DNA of 26,536 nucleotides from assembly GCF_022780145.1 (NCBI RefSeq), contig NZ_JALEXO010000243.1, positions 1 through 26,536 on the forward strand, in the 5' to 3' direction. Below, piece by piece: positions 1 through 8,476 of this stretch. The translations under genes were made by a program, and so were the position numbers. Source of the stretch: Intestinibacter sp. GTDB lineage: Bacteria; Bacillota; Clostridia; Peptostreptococcales; Peptostreptococcaceae. The notes below the pieces were generated by a model that was not told the DNA's origin, searched no databases, and was given only the letters and a program-made list of their open reading frames with translations. The number at the start of each line of letters is the position of its first letter. Within the stretch, counting starts at the first letter, position 1.

Positions 1-228
1 TACCCTCATATCTATACGAAAACGTCTCCAAAAGCTTTCTGGAGTTTGTAATGTAAGTGCATTTGAGTCTGATATTACACCACTTATGTAATATGGAAGA
101 CCACAATTTGCGTAAGATACATGTCCTGAACGTTCAAAAACAACTACTTCTGCATTTTCATCTAATCTTCTTATACGAGCTGCAGCTGTTGCACCACCAG
201 CAACACCACCGATAATTACTACTTTCAT
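1..228 (-). CDS. FAD-dependent CoA-disulfide reductase-like oxidoreductase, N-terminal part (cut by window edge)
   Basis: Only the first 76 codons are present; the gene runs off the left edge. The protein begins with a classic FAD-binding Rossmann loop (VVIIGGVAGGATAA, residues 3-16). A redox-active cysteine follows in SYANCGLPYY (Cys42). This arrangement is typical of the CoA-disulfide reductase / NADH oxidase / NADH peroxidase branch of the pyridine nucleotide-disulfide oxidoreductases, which use a single active-site Cys with FAD and NAD(P)H to reduce CoA disulfide, persulfide, peroxide or oxygen. The ATG at 228 is preceded by AAAGGTGG at a normal distance. The NAD domain and any C-terminal rhodanese domain lie outside the window, so the substrate cannot be decided. 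Confidence 0.85.
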   Translation of the reverse strand, partial: MKVVIIGGVAGGATAAARIRRLDENAEVVVFERSGHVSYANCGLPYYISGVISDSNALTLQTPESFWRRFRIDMRV

Positions 229-311
229 TTTATCTTACCACCTTTCTATAATAGCTTTTATTTTTATAAAACCTCTATCTTAATTATAATATTATAACAA
301 CTTAATTAATA

Positions 312-343
312 CAAAAAAAGGACTAAAGCTAAGCTCCAATCCT
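312..343 (-). terminator. Rho-independent terminator after the patatin-like gene
   Basis: On the minus strand an 11-bp stem with several G-U pairs (arms 333-343 and 319-329, 3-nt loop) runs into seven T residues (313-319). It lies about 20 bases past the stop of the patatin-like gene and ends the rlmD-patatin transcript. Confidence 0.75.
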
Positions 344-363
344 CTATAAACATTATATATTTT

Positions 364-1206
364 TTATCTAGATATATACTTTTGTAATTCCAACAAGCTC
401 TCTGTGGCATCCTTTAGACCAAGGTCATATACTTCCTGTAACTTATCAGGGTTTGTTTCTATTCTACCTATCTCTATAGGCTTTGAAGGGCGTATTACAA
501 AAACCTTCCCCTCATTCTCCCACTGCTTCAATAGCTCGACTGATTTATTATACACATCATGTCTTTTAAGCAATTTTTCTGATAGCTGTGGTTGTTTTTT
601 ATAAAATAATTTTATAAGAGATGATGACATAGGTTTTTTACGATACTCCATATCACGTGTCAAAATTACAATCAATTTATCATATCCCTGCGATGAAAGC
701 CATTGAAATGGAATACTATCTGAGATACCGCCATCTAAATACATCTTATTATTATATAACACAGGCTTTGAAACAAAAGGCATAGAACCAGAAGCGCGTA
801 AAACATCCATCTGCTCAAATGCACTGTAAACCTGAATATATTCAGGCTCACCAGTTTCTATATCTGTTACAACTGCATAAAAAGGTATCCCAGATTTTTT
901 ATAACTCTCATCGTCAAATGGATCTAGTTTACGTGGTACCTCTTCGTATGCATATTTTGTATTGACAATATTACCTTCTCTAAGCAATGGACGTAATCCC
1001 ATGTAATTTTTATCACTATTAAATCTTTTGTTATATCGTATAACTCTTCCTTTTTGTCTTGATAAGTAATTCACCCCGAATAACGCACCAGCAGACACAC
1101 CTACAACAGCATCGACAGAAATACATTTTTCTAAAAAAACGTCTAAAACTCCAGCGGTGTACATTCCTCTCATAGCACCGCCTTCCAATACTAATCCAAC
1201 TTTCAT
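364..1206 (-). CDS. Patatin-like phospholipase/acyl hydrolase (YjjU-like)
   Basis: A 280-residue protein with the full patatin catalytic set: the oxyanion loop EGGAMRG (residues 8-14), the nucleophile elbow GVSAG with Ser38, and the catalytic Asp in DGG (Asp158). The family uses a Ser-Asp dyad to cleave acyl esters of lipids; the length and the N-terminal LVLEGGAMRGMYTAGVLD block resemble bacterial YjjU-type proteins. There is no signal peptide or membrane segment, so it is probably cytosolic. The ATG at 1206 is preceded by AGGAG, which overlaps the stop codon of rlmD 11 bases upstream. The two genes are therefore co-transcribed and perhaps translationally coupled. The physiological substrate cannot be read from sequence. 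Confidence 0.88.
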   Translation of the reverse strand: MKVGLVLEGGAMRGMYTAGVLDVFLEKCISVDAVVGVSAGALFGVNYLSRQKGRVIRYNKRFNSDKNYMGLRPLLREGNIVNTKYAYEEVPRKLDPFDDESYKKSGIPFYAVVTDIETGEPEYIQVYSAFEQMDVLRASGSMPFVSKPVLYNNKMYLDGGISDSIPFQWLSSQGYDKLIVILTRDMEYRKKPMSSSLIKLFYKKQPQLSEKLLKRHDVYNKSVELLKQWENEGKVFVIRPSKPIEIGRIETNPDKLQEVYDLGLKDATESLLELQKYISR

Positions 1207-1217
1207 CTGTTATTCTC

Positions 1218-2594
1218 CTAAAAAACTTCTTTTTCACCTGCTTTAGTTATAAGCGCTACATTCTCGACATGCACACTATGCGGGAACATGTCTACAGGTT
1301 GAACCTCATGACACTTATATCCTCTATCATTCAAATAAGCCAAATCCCTAGCAAGAGTAGATGGATTACATGACACATAAACAACTCTATCAGGTTGCAT
1401 AGACACAATCGTATCTAATACCTTTTCATCACATCCCTTTCTAGGAGGATCTACAACTACCACATTGGCTCTCTTACCTTCTCTATACATCTTAGGAACG
1501 ACTTCCTCTGCCTTTCCGACATAGAACTCGACATTATCCATATCATTTATCTCAGCATTTCTCTTCGCGTCTTTTATTGCATCTTCTATGATTTCTATTC
1601 CGTACACCTTTTTCGCCTTTTGAGCTAAAAATAATGATATAGTACCTATACCGCAATAAATATCAAATACAGTATCATTTTCTCCCAAATCTGCGTACTC
1701 TAAAGCTTTATTGTATAAAACCTCAGTTTGAAGTGGATTTACTTGGAAGAAGGATAATGGAGAAATTTCAAATACTAGCTCTCCAATATAATCTCTAATT
1801 ATACCGTCTCCATATGCAACAATATTTTCTTTACCTAAAATTACATTAGTTTTTTGTGTATTTACATTTACAACAAGAGTTTTGAATCCTGGAATATTTT
1901 CCTCTAAAACTGATGCTAATTCGTTTAAATGAGGTAGCTTTCTTCCATTAGCAACTAAAACTATCATGACCTCACCTGTAGTAAATCCAACCTTAGTTAC
2001 TAGATGTCTCAATAATCCCTTGTGAGTTTTTTCATCATAAATACTTACATTGTATGCTCTAATATAAGTTTTTATTATTTTCATTATTTTATCGTTTACT
2101 TCATGTTGTATAATACATTCATCAGTCGATATTAAGTCGTGACTTTTCTTTTTATAAAATCCTATGATAGGCATATCATTTTTCTTTTGAATCGGAAATT
2201 GTGCTTTATTTCTATATCTAAAAGGATTTTCCATTCCTAAAGTATCGTGAATTACCACATCATCTAGCTTTCCAATCCTAGATATAACCTGCTTTACTTC
2301 GTTTGTCTTTATATCAAGCTGTTTTTGGTAATCTAATTCTTGAATTTGGCATCCTCCACATTGTCTAAGACCTTCACTACATCTTCTAGATACTCTAAAT
2401 GGTGATTTTTCAAGTATTTCTACTATATCTCCAACTGCATAGTTCTTTTTAGATTTTGTAATTTTGACCTTTATCTTATCTTCTATAAGTCCGCCATCAA
2501 CAAATACAGTAAAACCATCGTATTTTCCAATTCCTACGCCACCTTGACCTATATCCACTATATCTACTATATACTCTTTATTTTTTGATAACAT
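1218..2594 (-). CDS. rlmD: 23S rRNA (uracil-C5)-methyltransferase, RlmD/RlmCD type
   Basis: This is a SAM-dependent RNA m5U methyltransferase of the TrmA/RlmD family. An N-terminal TRAM RNA-binding domain (about residues 1-60) is followed by an iron-sulfur cysteine set, CSEGLRQCGGC, with a probable fourth ligand in STDEC. The Rossmann methyltransferase domain has FDIYCGIGTISL for SAM, DPPRKGC, and the catalytic Cys in YVSCNPSTLARD. An upstream TTG at 2630 keeps the frame open, but the ATG at 2594 has GGAGG nine bases before it and gives a normal 458-residue protein, so I chose the ATG. In Gram-positive bacteria one such enzyme can modify both U747 and U1939; which sites are used here is not visible. 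It is followed at once by the patatin-like gene. Confidence 0.93.
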   Translation of the reverse strand: MLSKNKEYIVDIVDIGQGGVGIGKYDGFTVFVDGGLIEDKIKVKITKSKKNYAVGDIVEILEKSPFRVSRRCSEGLRQCGGCQIQELDYQKQLDIKTNEVKQVISRIGKLDDVVIHDTLGMENPFRYRNKAQFPIQKKNDMPIIGFYKKKSHDLISTDECIIQHEVNDKIMKIIKTYIRAYNVSIYDEKTHKGLLRHLVTKVGFTTGEVMIVLVANGRKLPHLNELASVLEENIPGFKTLVVNVNTQKTNVILGKENIVAYGDGIIRDYIGELVFEISPLSFFQVNPLQTEVLYNKALEYADLGENDTVFDIYCGIGTISLFLAQKAKKVYGIEIIEDAIKDAKRNAEINDMDNVEFYVGKAEEVVPKMYREGKRANVVVVDPPRKGCDEKVLDTIVSMQPDRVVYVSCNPSTLARDLAYLNDRGYKCHEVQPVDMFPHSVHVENVALITKAGEKEVF

Positions 2595-2644
2595 AGGCTC
2601 TATCCTCCGAACAATTTTTTTAGACTTCAAAAATTTATTTTACC

Positions 2645-2671
2645 AAAAAAATAAGGACTTATAAAGTCCTT
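2645..2671 (-). terminator. Rho-independent terminator after the 230-aa membrane protein
   Basis: A perfect 8-bp stem (2653-2660 with 2664-2671, 3-nt loop) is followed on the minus strand by ATTTTTTT. The stem overlaps the stop codon of the upstream gene, so the terminator is built into the end of the reading frame. Confidence 0.8.
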
Positions 2672-3362
2672 AAATGAATAAATCTTTATTTTTAAATCCG
2701 AAATATAATTGACAACAAGCTACTATAAGTAATATTATTCCACCTACAAAGCCGACATAAACTAATTTTTCAGCTAAACCTTGAGCTATCCCTGAATCTA
2801 CTATAGCTTGTACATATCTTTGGAAATCACCCATAGCTTGTATTCCATATCTTATCCATGTAGCAGCAGTCATAATTGCTACTGGAACTATACTCATACT
2901 CATTAAAAATCCATTCATAGATCTTTTTTTACATCCTCTAACCCCTAAAAATATAGGTACTATAAATATCAAAGGTAAAATATATCCATAAAATTGAGGA
3001 GTTAGTGCAAAGAATAATGCTCCTGTTATATAAAAACTAAAAAGATACCATTTTAAATTATTTGTTTTACCTTCAAAGTCCATTAATGAGGCTTTTAAAT
3101 ATCTTATGTAAATAGGTATATCATTTGCTACATTATCTACACTTTTTCCACCTCTTATATCTTTAAGAAGCTCAGTCCCCTTCGAATTTAGTTGATTATA
3201 TTGAGTTCTAAAATACTCTGGTAATTCTAAATCCTTGTATTGATTGCTTAATTTATCTAAATCAGATAAATATTTATTTTTTTTGTTGTCTTTAATGCCT
3301 TTTATTTTTTTGATCTCTTTACTTAAATTATTAATTGTTATCACTACTGCGTTTGAACTCAA
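2670..3362 (-). CDS. Uncharacterised membrane protein with N-terminal charged/helical domain
   Basis: I do not recognise this 230-residue protein. Residues 1-100 are hydrophilic, rich in Lys, Asp and Asn, and probably helical (NNLSKEIKKIKGIKDNKKNK region). Four hydrophobic segments follow at about 105-121, 124-141, 152-171 and 200-223, with a basic VRGCKKR loop after the second. No enzyme motif is visible. The start is TTG at 3362, strongly supported by AGGAGGAGGTG immediately upstream and by the absence of a better ATG. The gene is a single transcription unit with its own promoter candidate and its own terminator. It could be a membrane sensor or adaptor, but nothing in the sequence says which. 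Confidence 0.8.
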   Translation of the reverse strand: MSSNAVVITINNLSKEIKKIKGIKDNKKNKYLSDLDKLSNQYKDLELPEYFRTQYNQLNSKGTELLKDIRGGKSVDNVANDIPIYIRYLKASLMDFEGKTNNLKWYLFSFYITGALFFALTPQFYGYILPLIFIVPIFLGVRGCKKRSMNGFLMSMSIVPVAIMTAATWIRYGIQAMGDFQRYVQAIVDSGIAQGLAEKLVYVGFVGGIILLIVACCQLYFGFKNKDLFI

Positions 3363-3383
3363 TTAATACACCTCCTCCTACGA

Positions 3384-3412
3384 AATATATAATATGTAAA
3401 AAACATTGTCTA
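3384..3412 (-). promoter_or_regulatory. Candidate sigma-A promoter for the 230-aa membrane protein
   Basis: On the minus strand TAGACA (3407-3412) and TATATT (3384-3389) are separated by exactly 17 bases, one mismatch each from the consensus. Transcription would begin only a few bases before the AGGAGGAGG ribosome site (3371-3379), which is unusually tight, so this is tentative. Confidence 0.4.
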
Positions 3413-3440
3413 TTATAATTATAATTTCTACATTTTATTA

Positions 3441-3475
3441 AAAAACCCTACAAAAATTTGTAGGGTTTTCTTTTT
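3441..3475 (-). terminator. Terminator after the NSS transporter/metS unit (bidirectional shape)
   Basis: A near-perfect inverted repeat with CCCTACAAA/TTTGTAGGG core (3446-3454 and 3457-3465), flanked by A and T runs on both sides. On the minus strand it ends in a T run and lies about 40 bases beyond the metS-like stop codon. The opposite strand also has a T-rich tail. Confidence 0.8.
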
Positions 3476-3514
3476 TCAACATTTAGCTATAATATCATCA
3501 GCTTTAAATTTATA

Positions 3515-3613
3515 TTATCCTTGATTACTAACTATTTTCTTTAAAGCTATTGCTGCTGTTCCTAATATAGCAACCCAAACAATACCCATAAATGTACATG
3601 CTACACCTGTCAT
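3515..3613 (-). CDS. metS: MetS-like small subunit of NSS-family amino acid transporter
   Basis: A 32-codon reading frame lies directly downstream of the NSS transporter, 34 bases after its stop. It starts with ATG at 3613, preceded by AAGGATGG at a good distance. The peptide is one hydrophobic helix (about residues 6-24, CTFMGIVWVAILGTAAIAL) followed by a short basic tail, KKIVSNQG. This matches the small single-span partner proteins (MetS in the Corynebacterium MetPS methionine/alanine importer) found next to bacterial NSS transporters. I infer that it associates with the transporter at 3648-5219. The position, ribosome site, helix and terminator directly after it all support a real gene, despite its size. 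Confidence 0.8.
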   Translation of the reverse strand: MTGVACTFMGIVWVAILGTAAIALKKIVSNQG

Positions 3614-3647
3614 GACTATTCACCATCCTTTAATTTTAAAACATGAC

Positions 3648-5219
3648 TTAAGCTTTAGCTTGATTAGAATCTATTTCATCTTTATATTTACGTTTAATAG
3701 CTTTGTATGTTTGTACGAATCCTATAACTAATACGGCTATAACTACACATCTACCTGCTATAGCCCAAGGAGCCATATATTCTATACCTGCTAGATAAGA
3801 TGGCACTAACTTGAAGTTACCAGCTACCCAATAATCTCTAGTAAATATAGCTAAGAATACTATTATACATACTGGAGTTAAGAATTGAGGGAATACTCTG
3901 TAGAACCATTTAGGAACCTTCCATAATCCACCTTTATTCATTTCTTCTAGACCTTCATCCTTAACTAACCATGCAACTGTTATAACTTCTAATAATCCAA
4001 GAACTATTAATAAGTAGTTACCTATCCAGTTATCTACTTCTGTGAAGTAAATTAAGTTAGCTTCACCAGTTACAACACCTTCTGCTGCTATTGGAGCACC
4101 AACTATTAAGTATAATATGAATATCATTACGGCACCTTTCTTTCTGTCTATGCCCATTTCTTCTTCTAGTAATGCAACTAAGTAGTTGTACATTGCTATT
4201 GCAGATGTGAATCCTGCGAAGAATAATAAGAAGAACCATACAGCACCGAATATTCTACCACCAGCCATTGTAGTGAATACATTTGGTAATGCCATAAATG
4301 CTAATCCTATACTACCTTTGATACCTTCTGGTCCAAGGAATGCATAAGATATAGGTATAACAGATGTACCAGCTAATATAACTTCTGCAAATTCGTTTAA
4401 TGCTACAGTTGCTACAGAAGCTGTTACTATATCTTCATCTGGTTGTAAGTATGAAGCATAGTTACAGATAATCCCCATACCTAATGATAACGTAAAGAAT
4501 ATTTGACCTGTAGCAGTAACAACAGATGCTGAAGTTAACTTACTCAAATCTGGATTCCAAACGAAATTTAAACCACTTAAAGAACTCCAATCAGGATTTA
4601 CTGGAGCGCCTAATGTTACGGCTCTTATTGCTAATATAATACCAAATACATATATAGTTGGCATCATTACTTTAGCCCAAGCTTCTATACCTTCAGATAC
4701 ACCTTTCATAACTGCCCATCCTAAGAATGCTAATGATATAACCCAGAATACTAACATCTTTGGATCAGTTACATAACTTACGAAGAATGCACCTGAATCA
4801 ACACCTACATAACTTCCTAATAATGAATGTACTGCATATCCTAATGACCATCCTATGATATGAGTATAGTATGAGTTAACTAATATAGTTACCCCAAATC
4901 CTATAGCTCCACATGCAGAACCAAGTATGATTGCTTTTTTAGGAGATATTGCTTTTTTAGCTTGTATATATACCATTGGACCAACTGTACCATGTCCATG
5001 GGCACCACCATAACGTCCTATACTCCATTCAATCAACATTGTAGGTAAACCTATAACTATTAGTGCAAAGAAATAAGGAATCATGAATGCTCCACCACCA
5101 TTAGTGGCTGCTATATACGGGAATCTCCAGAAGTTACCAAGCCCAACTGCATTCCCTGCCATCGCAAGAATAAGACCTATCTTCGAACCCCATTGATCTC
5201 TGTTTTGATTATCTGCCAT
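3648..5219 (-). CDS. Sodium-dependent amino acid transporter, NSS (SNF) family, MetP-like
   Basis: A 523-residue polytopic membrane protein with the NSS signature near the N-terminus: WGSKIGLILAMAGNAVGLGNFWRFPY, of which GNAVGLGNFWRFPY forms the unwound TM1 sodium/substrate site. A conserved GGGAFMIPY segment follows in TM2. The rest is a series of about 11-12 hydrophobic helices and a short charged C-terminal tail (KAIKRKYKDEIDSNQAKA). Family members import amino acids with Na+ across the cytoplasmic membrane. The adjacent MetS-like gene suggests a methionine/alanine-type importer, but substrate is an inference. The ATG at 5219 has AAGGAGGGG upstream. The 5220-5400 leader is strongly AT-rich and probably holds its promoter. 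Confidence 0.92.
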   Translation of the reverse strand: MADNQNRDQWGSKIGLILAMAGNAVGLGNFWRFPYIAATNGGGAFMIPYFFALIVIGLPTMLIEWSIGRYGGAHGHGTVGPMVYIQAKKAISPKKAIILGSACGAIGFGVTILVNSYYTHIIGWSLGYAVHSLLGSYVGVDSGAFFVSYVTDPKMLVFWVISLAFLGWAVMKGVSEGIEAWAKVMMPTIYVFGIILAIRAVTLGAPVNPDWSSLSGLNFVWNPDLSKLTSASVVTATGQIFFTLSLGMGIICNYASYLQPDEDIVTASVATVALNEFAEVILAGTSVIPISYAFLGPEGIKGSIGLAFMALPNVFTTMAGGRIFGAVWFFLLFFAGFTSAIAMYNYLVALLEEEMGIDRKKGAVMIFILYLIVGAPIAAEGVVTGEANLIYFTEVDNWIGNYLLIVLGLLEVITVAWLVKDEGLEEMNKGGLWKVPKWFYRVFPQFLTPVCIIVFLAIFTRDYWVAGNFKLVPSYLAGIEYMAPWAIAGRCVVIAVLVIGFVQTYKAIKRKYKDEIDSNQAKA

Positions 5220-5535
5220 CTTTACCCCTCCTTTTTACTTAATATTATGACCTAAACAAAACAAATATAACTAAAATAAATCAGAAAATATAATGATAAT
5301 TTAATAAAGTATTTATAAAATATCTATATATAAATTATACTTTTTTATAAGATTATAAATCTTAATATTTTATTAAATTTTCTGACTATTAATTTTGTAA
5401 AAAAGGCCACTAAAACATAAAGCATCTGCTAATTTAGTGGCCCTCCTTATAGAATTATAGTATCATCATTTTTATGAAATTTCAATAAATATTTCAAAAT
5501 TTTATTAATATTTAATTAAATTAGATAAAATAATT
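5220..5535. other. Intergenic region between pyk and the NSS transporter
   Basis: It holds the transporter ribosome site (next to 5219), an AT-rich leader of about 180 bases with TATAAT-like boxes but no convincing -35 partner, and the pyk terminator (5399-5442). No reading frame or structured leader RNA was seen. Confidence 0.6.
5399..5442 (-). terminator. Rho-independent terminator after pyk
   Basis: A perfect 10-bp stem, GGCCACTAAA with TTTAGTGGCC (5405-5414 and 5433-5442), encloses an 18-base loop that itself contains a small AGCA/TGCT hairpin. On the minus strand it is followed by TTTTTT. It lies about 95 bases past the pyk stop. Confidence 0.8.
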
Positions 5536-7296
5536 TTATAAAACTCTACTTGAACCTCTGTAAACTACTCCACTTAGAGCATCTACTGTTACAATTTCTC
5601 CATCTGTAACTTTATTCATTATATCAACCGCTGACATTACTACTGGTTTACCTAAGTTTATACCTACTATAGCAGCATGTGAAGTCATTCCGCCTTCTTC
5701 AGTTATTATAGCAGCTGCTTTTTCAATATATTGGTTCATGTCTGAATCAGTCATAGATGTTACTAATATATCACCTTCATTAAAATTATCACATTTTTCG
5801 CCATTTTTCACGATTCTAACTTTTCCTTCTACACTAGTTCTACCTACACCCATACCATTTGCTATTTCTTCACTTATTACATGAACCTTTATTAGGTTAG
5901 TTGTTCCACTTTCTCCAACTGGTACACCAGCTGTTATTACAACTAATTCACCTTCATTTACGTAACCAGCTTCTTTAGCTACATCTATAGAATATTCTAC
6001 AACTTCATCGGTATTGCTTGCTTTAGGAGCCTTAGCAGTATAAACACCCCAGCTTAGTGATAATTGTCTCTTAGTTACTTCACTATCTGTAGCAGCCACT
6101 ATAGGAGTTTTAGGTCTAAATTTAGATACCATTCTAGCTGTATGTCCTGAAGAAGTAGATGTTACTATTGCTGATGCATTTAATTCTACTGCTGTTGTAC
6201 AAGTAGCATAACTTATAGCATCTGTTACTGTAGATCCTTTTAAGTTACTAGCTTTTAATAATTCTTCATAATCTAAAGTTTCTTCTATTCTTTTAGCTAT
6301 TGATGCCATAACCTTAACAGCTTCAACTGGATATTTACCAGCCGCAGTTTCTCCTGATAGCATTATTGCATCAGTTCCATCGTATATAGCATTTGCAACG
6401 TCTGTTACTTCTGCTCTTGTTGGTCTAGGATTTCTTATCATAGAATCTAGCATTTGTGTAGCAGTTATAACTGGTTTTCCTAATTCGTTACATTTTTTGA
6501 TCATATTCTTTTGTATTATTGGTATTTCTTCTGTTGGAACTTCAACACCTAAGTCCCCTCTTGCTACCATTAAACCGTCAGAAACTTGTAGTATTTCATC
6601 TAAGTTTTCTACACCTTCTTGGTTTTCTATTTTAGATATTATTTGTATATGTGTAGCATTGTTATTTTCTAAGATTTCTCTTATAGCTAATACGTCAGAT
6701 GCTTTTCTAACAAAAGATGCAGCTATAAAATCTATTCCTTGTTCTATACCAAATTCTATATCGCTTATGTCTTTTTCTGTTAAAGCTGGTAAGTTTATTT
6801 TTACTCCTGGTAAGTTTACACCTTTGTGATTTTTAACTATACCTGAGTTTTCAACTACACATATTATATCTTGGTCTTTTATTTCAGTTACTCTTAATCC
6901 AACAAGACCATCATCTATAAGTATAGTATCTCCTACCTTTACATCGCCAACTAATCCTTTGTAGCTTACAGTACATTTTTCTTTTGTACCTAATACTTCA
7001 TCCATTGTTATTATAAATTGGTCTCCTTGTTCTAAAAGAACTTCTGGATCTGCAAAATTTCCTGTTCTAATTTCAGGTCCTTTAGTATCTAATAATAGTG
7101 CTATTGGCAGATTTAATTTTTCTCTTACTTTTTTCGCAGTATCCATTCTAGCTTTTTGTTCTTCATGGCTACCATGAGAAAAGTTAAATCTACATACATT
7201 AAGACCATTTTCCACTAATTGTGTTAATACCTCTTCACTATCAGAAGCAGGTCCTAATGTACATACTATTTTAGTTTTTTTTGCATTTTTTAACAT
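5536..7296 (-). CDS. pyk: Pyruvate kinase with C-terminal PEP-utiliser domain
   Basis: Converts phosphoenolpyruvate and ADP to pyruvate and ATP, the last step of glycolysis. The start is KIVCTLGPAS; the active-site TIM barrel includes RFNFSHG, LLDTKGPEIRTG, ISKIENQEG, MVARGDLGVEVP and the signature around TATQMLDSMI and GTDAIMLSGETA. The protein is 586 residues, about 110 longer than the minimal enzyme. The extra C-terminal part (about 475-586) is a PEP-utilising, PPDK-type domain with GGMTSHAAIVG (His540), as in Bacillus pyruvate kinase. The ATG at 7296 follows AGGAGG. It lies 46 bases after pfkA with no terminator between, so the two glycolytic genes form one operon. Confidence 0.97.
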   Translation of the reverse strand: MLKNAKKTKIVCTLGPASDSEEVLTQLVENGLNVCRFNFSHGSHEEQKARMDTAKKVREKLNLPIALLLDTKGPEIRTGNFADPEVLLEQGDQFIITMDEVLGTKEKCTVSYKGLVGDVKVGDTILIDDGLVGLRVTEIKDQDIICVVENSGIVKNHKGVNLPGVKINLPALTEKDISDIEFGIEQGIDFIAASFVRKASDVLAIREILENNNATHIQIISKIENQEGVENLDEILQVSDGLMVARGDLGVEVPTEEIPIIQKNMIKKCNELGKPVITATQMLDSMIRNPRPTRAEVTDVANAIYDGTDAIMLSGETAAGKYPVEAVKVMASIAKRIEETLDYEELLKASNLKGSTVTDAISYATCTTAVELNASAIVTSTSSGHTARMVSKFRPKTPIVAATDSEVTKRQLSLSWGVYTAKAPKASNTDEVVEYSIDVAKEAGYVNEGELVVITAGVPVGESGTTNLIKVHVISEEIANGMGVGRTSVEGKVRIVKNGEKCDNFNEGDILVTSMTDSDMNQYIEKAAAIITEEGGMTSHAAIVGINLGKPVVMSAVDIMNKVTDGEIVTVDALSGVVYRGSSRVL

Positions 7297-7342
7297 ATTG
7301 TCCTCCTAAATTGTATTACATAAATTATTATATAAATTAAAA

Positions 7343-8302
7343 CTATATAGATAGTATTTGTGTCATTTTATAAATATATTTGTCAAAATCTTTTTTCATA
7401 GCTAAAGCTTCATGTATGTCCATATCTATAACTTTGTCGTCTTTTACTCCAACTACTCTAGCAGATTTTCCATCTAATAATAATTCTACTGCTCTTACAC
7501 CTAATTTACTTGCTAATATACGGTCAAATGCAGTTGGGCTTCCACCTCTTTGGACATGTCCAAGTACTGTTACTCTTAAATCAGCACCTGTTTTTTCTGC
7601 TATTTGTTTACCTATTTCATGAGCATTTCCAACACCTTCTGCTAAAACGATTATGCTGTGTTTTTTACCTCTCTTTTTAGTTGTTTCTAGTCTGTCACAT
7701 ATTGCATCTATGCTTTCTGGGTGTTCTGGTAAAATTATTGATTCAGCTCCACCAGCAAGACCAGAGAATAAAGCTAAGTCTCCACAATGTCTTCCCATAA
7801 CTTCAACTATATTTACTCTTTCATGAGAAGAAGAAGTATCTCTTATTTTACCTATAGCATCAATTACAGTTTCTATAGCTGTGAAATATCCTATTGTATA
7901 ATCTGTATATGCTAAGTCGTTATCTATTGTTCCTGGTATTCCTATTGCAGGGAATCCTAATTCACTTAATTTAAGTGCACCGTTAAATGAACCATCTCCA
8001 CCTATTACAACTAAACATTCTATTCCGTATTTTTTAAGAACTTTAACTGCTATTTTTCTTCCTTCTTCTGTTTTAAATTCTTCACATCTTGAAGATTTTA
8101 ATATTGTTCCACCTCTATGGATGATGTCACCTACAGATGATAAATTCATTTCTTGTACATCATCTTCTATTAAACCTTTATATCCTCTGTTAATACCATA
8201 TACCTTACAACCATAGTATATTGCAGATCTTACAACAGCTCTGATTGCAGCATTCATTCCTGGAGCATCTCCACCACTTGTTAATATTCCTATAGTTTTC
8301 AT
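7343..8302 (-). CDS. pfkA: ATP-dependent 6-phosphofructokinase
   Basis: Phosphorylates fructose 6-phosphate to fructose 1,6-bisphosphate. All family blocks are present: ILTSGGDAPGMNAAIR at the ATP site, GGDGSFNGA, the catalytic PGTIDNDL, EVMGRHCGDLAL, and the substrate loop GHVQRGGSPTAFDR. GGDG with Gly at the discriminating site favours ATP rather than pyrophosphate. I start at the ATG at 8302 (six bases after AGGAGG) rather than the GTG directly before it; this gives exactly 319 residues, the usual PfkA length. It is followed by pyk in the same operon and preceded by an extended -10 promoter. dnaE upstream has no clear terminator, so some read-through is possible. Confidence 0.97.
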   Translation of the reverse strand: MKTIGILTSGGDAPGMNAAIRAVVRSAIYYGCKVYGINRGYKGLIEDDVQEMNLSSVGDIIHRGGTILKSSRCEEFKTEEGRKIAVKVLKKYGIECLVVIGGDGSFNGALKLSELGFPAIGIPGTIDNDLAYTDYTIGYFTAIETVIDAIGKIRDTSSSHERVNIVEVMGRHCGDLALFSGLAGGAESIILPEHPESIDAICDRLETTKKRGKKHSIIVLAEGVGNAHEIGKQIAEKTGADLRVTVLGHVQRGGSPTAFDRILASKLGVRAVELLLDGKSARVVGVKDDKVIDMDIHEALAMKKDFDKYIYKMTQILSI

Positions 8303-8404
8303 CACATACCTCCTAAATATTTTGACATTGGACGTTTTTTGTCCCTATATTTATTTTTTATCCCATATTAATTAAAAAAAACTTACCCATTTATATACTA
8401 CGAT

Positions 8405-8413
8405 ATTATACCA
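8405..8413 (-). promoter_or_regulatory. Extended -10 promoter for pfkA-pyk
   Basis: On the minus strand the sequence TGGTATAAT is a perfect -10 hexamer with the TG extension. No good -35 exists at 17 bases; a GTGACA lies at 20. It sits about 100 bases before pfkA in the gap after dnaE, giving a leader with a small GGAC/GTCC inverted repeat. Confidence 0.55.
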
Positions 8414-8476
8414 TATTTTTATAAAATTTTTGTCACTATATATGTTATATTTTTCTGTATTTTATATTAACATTTT

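Noticed and set aside
8325..8345. Small GGAC/GTCC inverted repeat before pfkA as a terminator or operator
   Set aside because: A stem of only four to five base pairs without a T tail, between promoter and gene; too weak to support a call.
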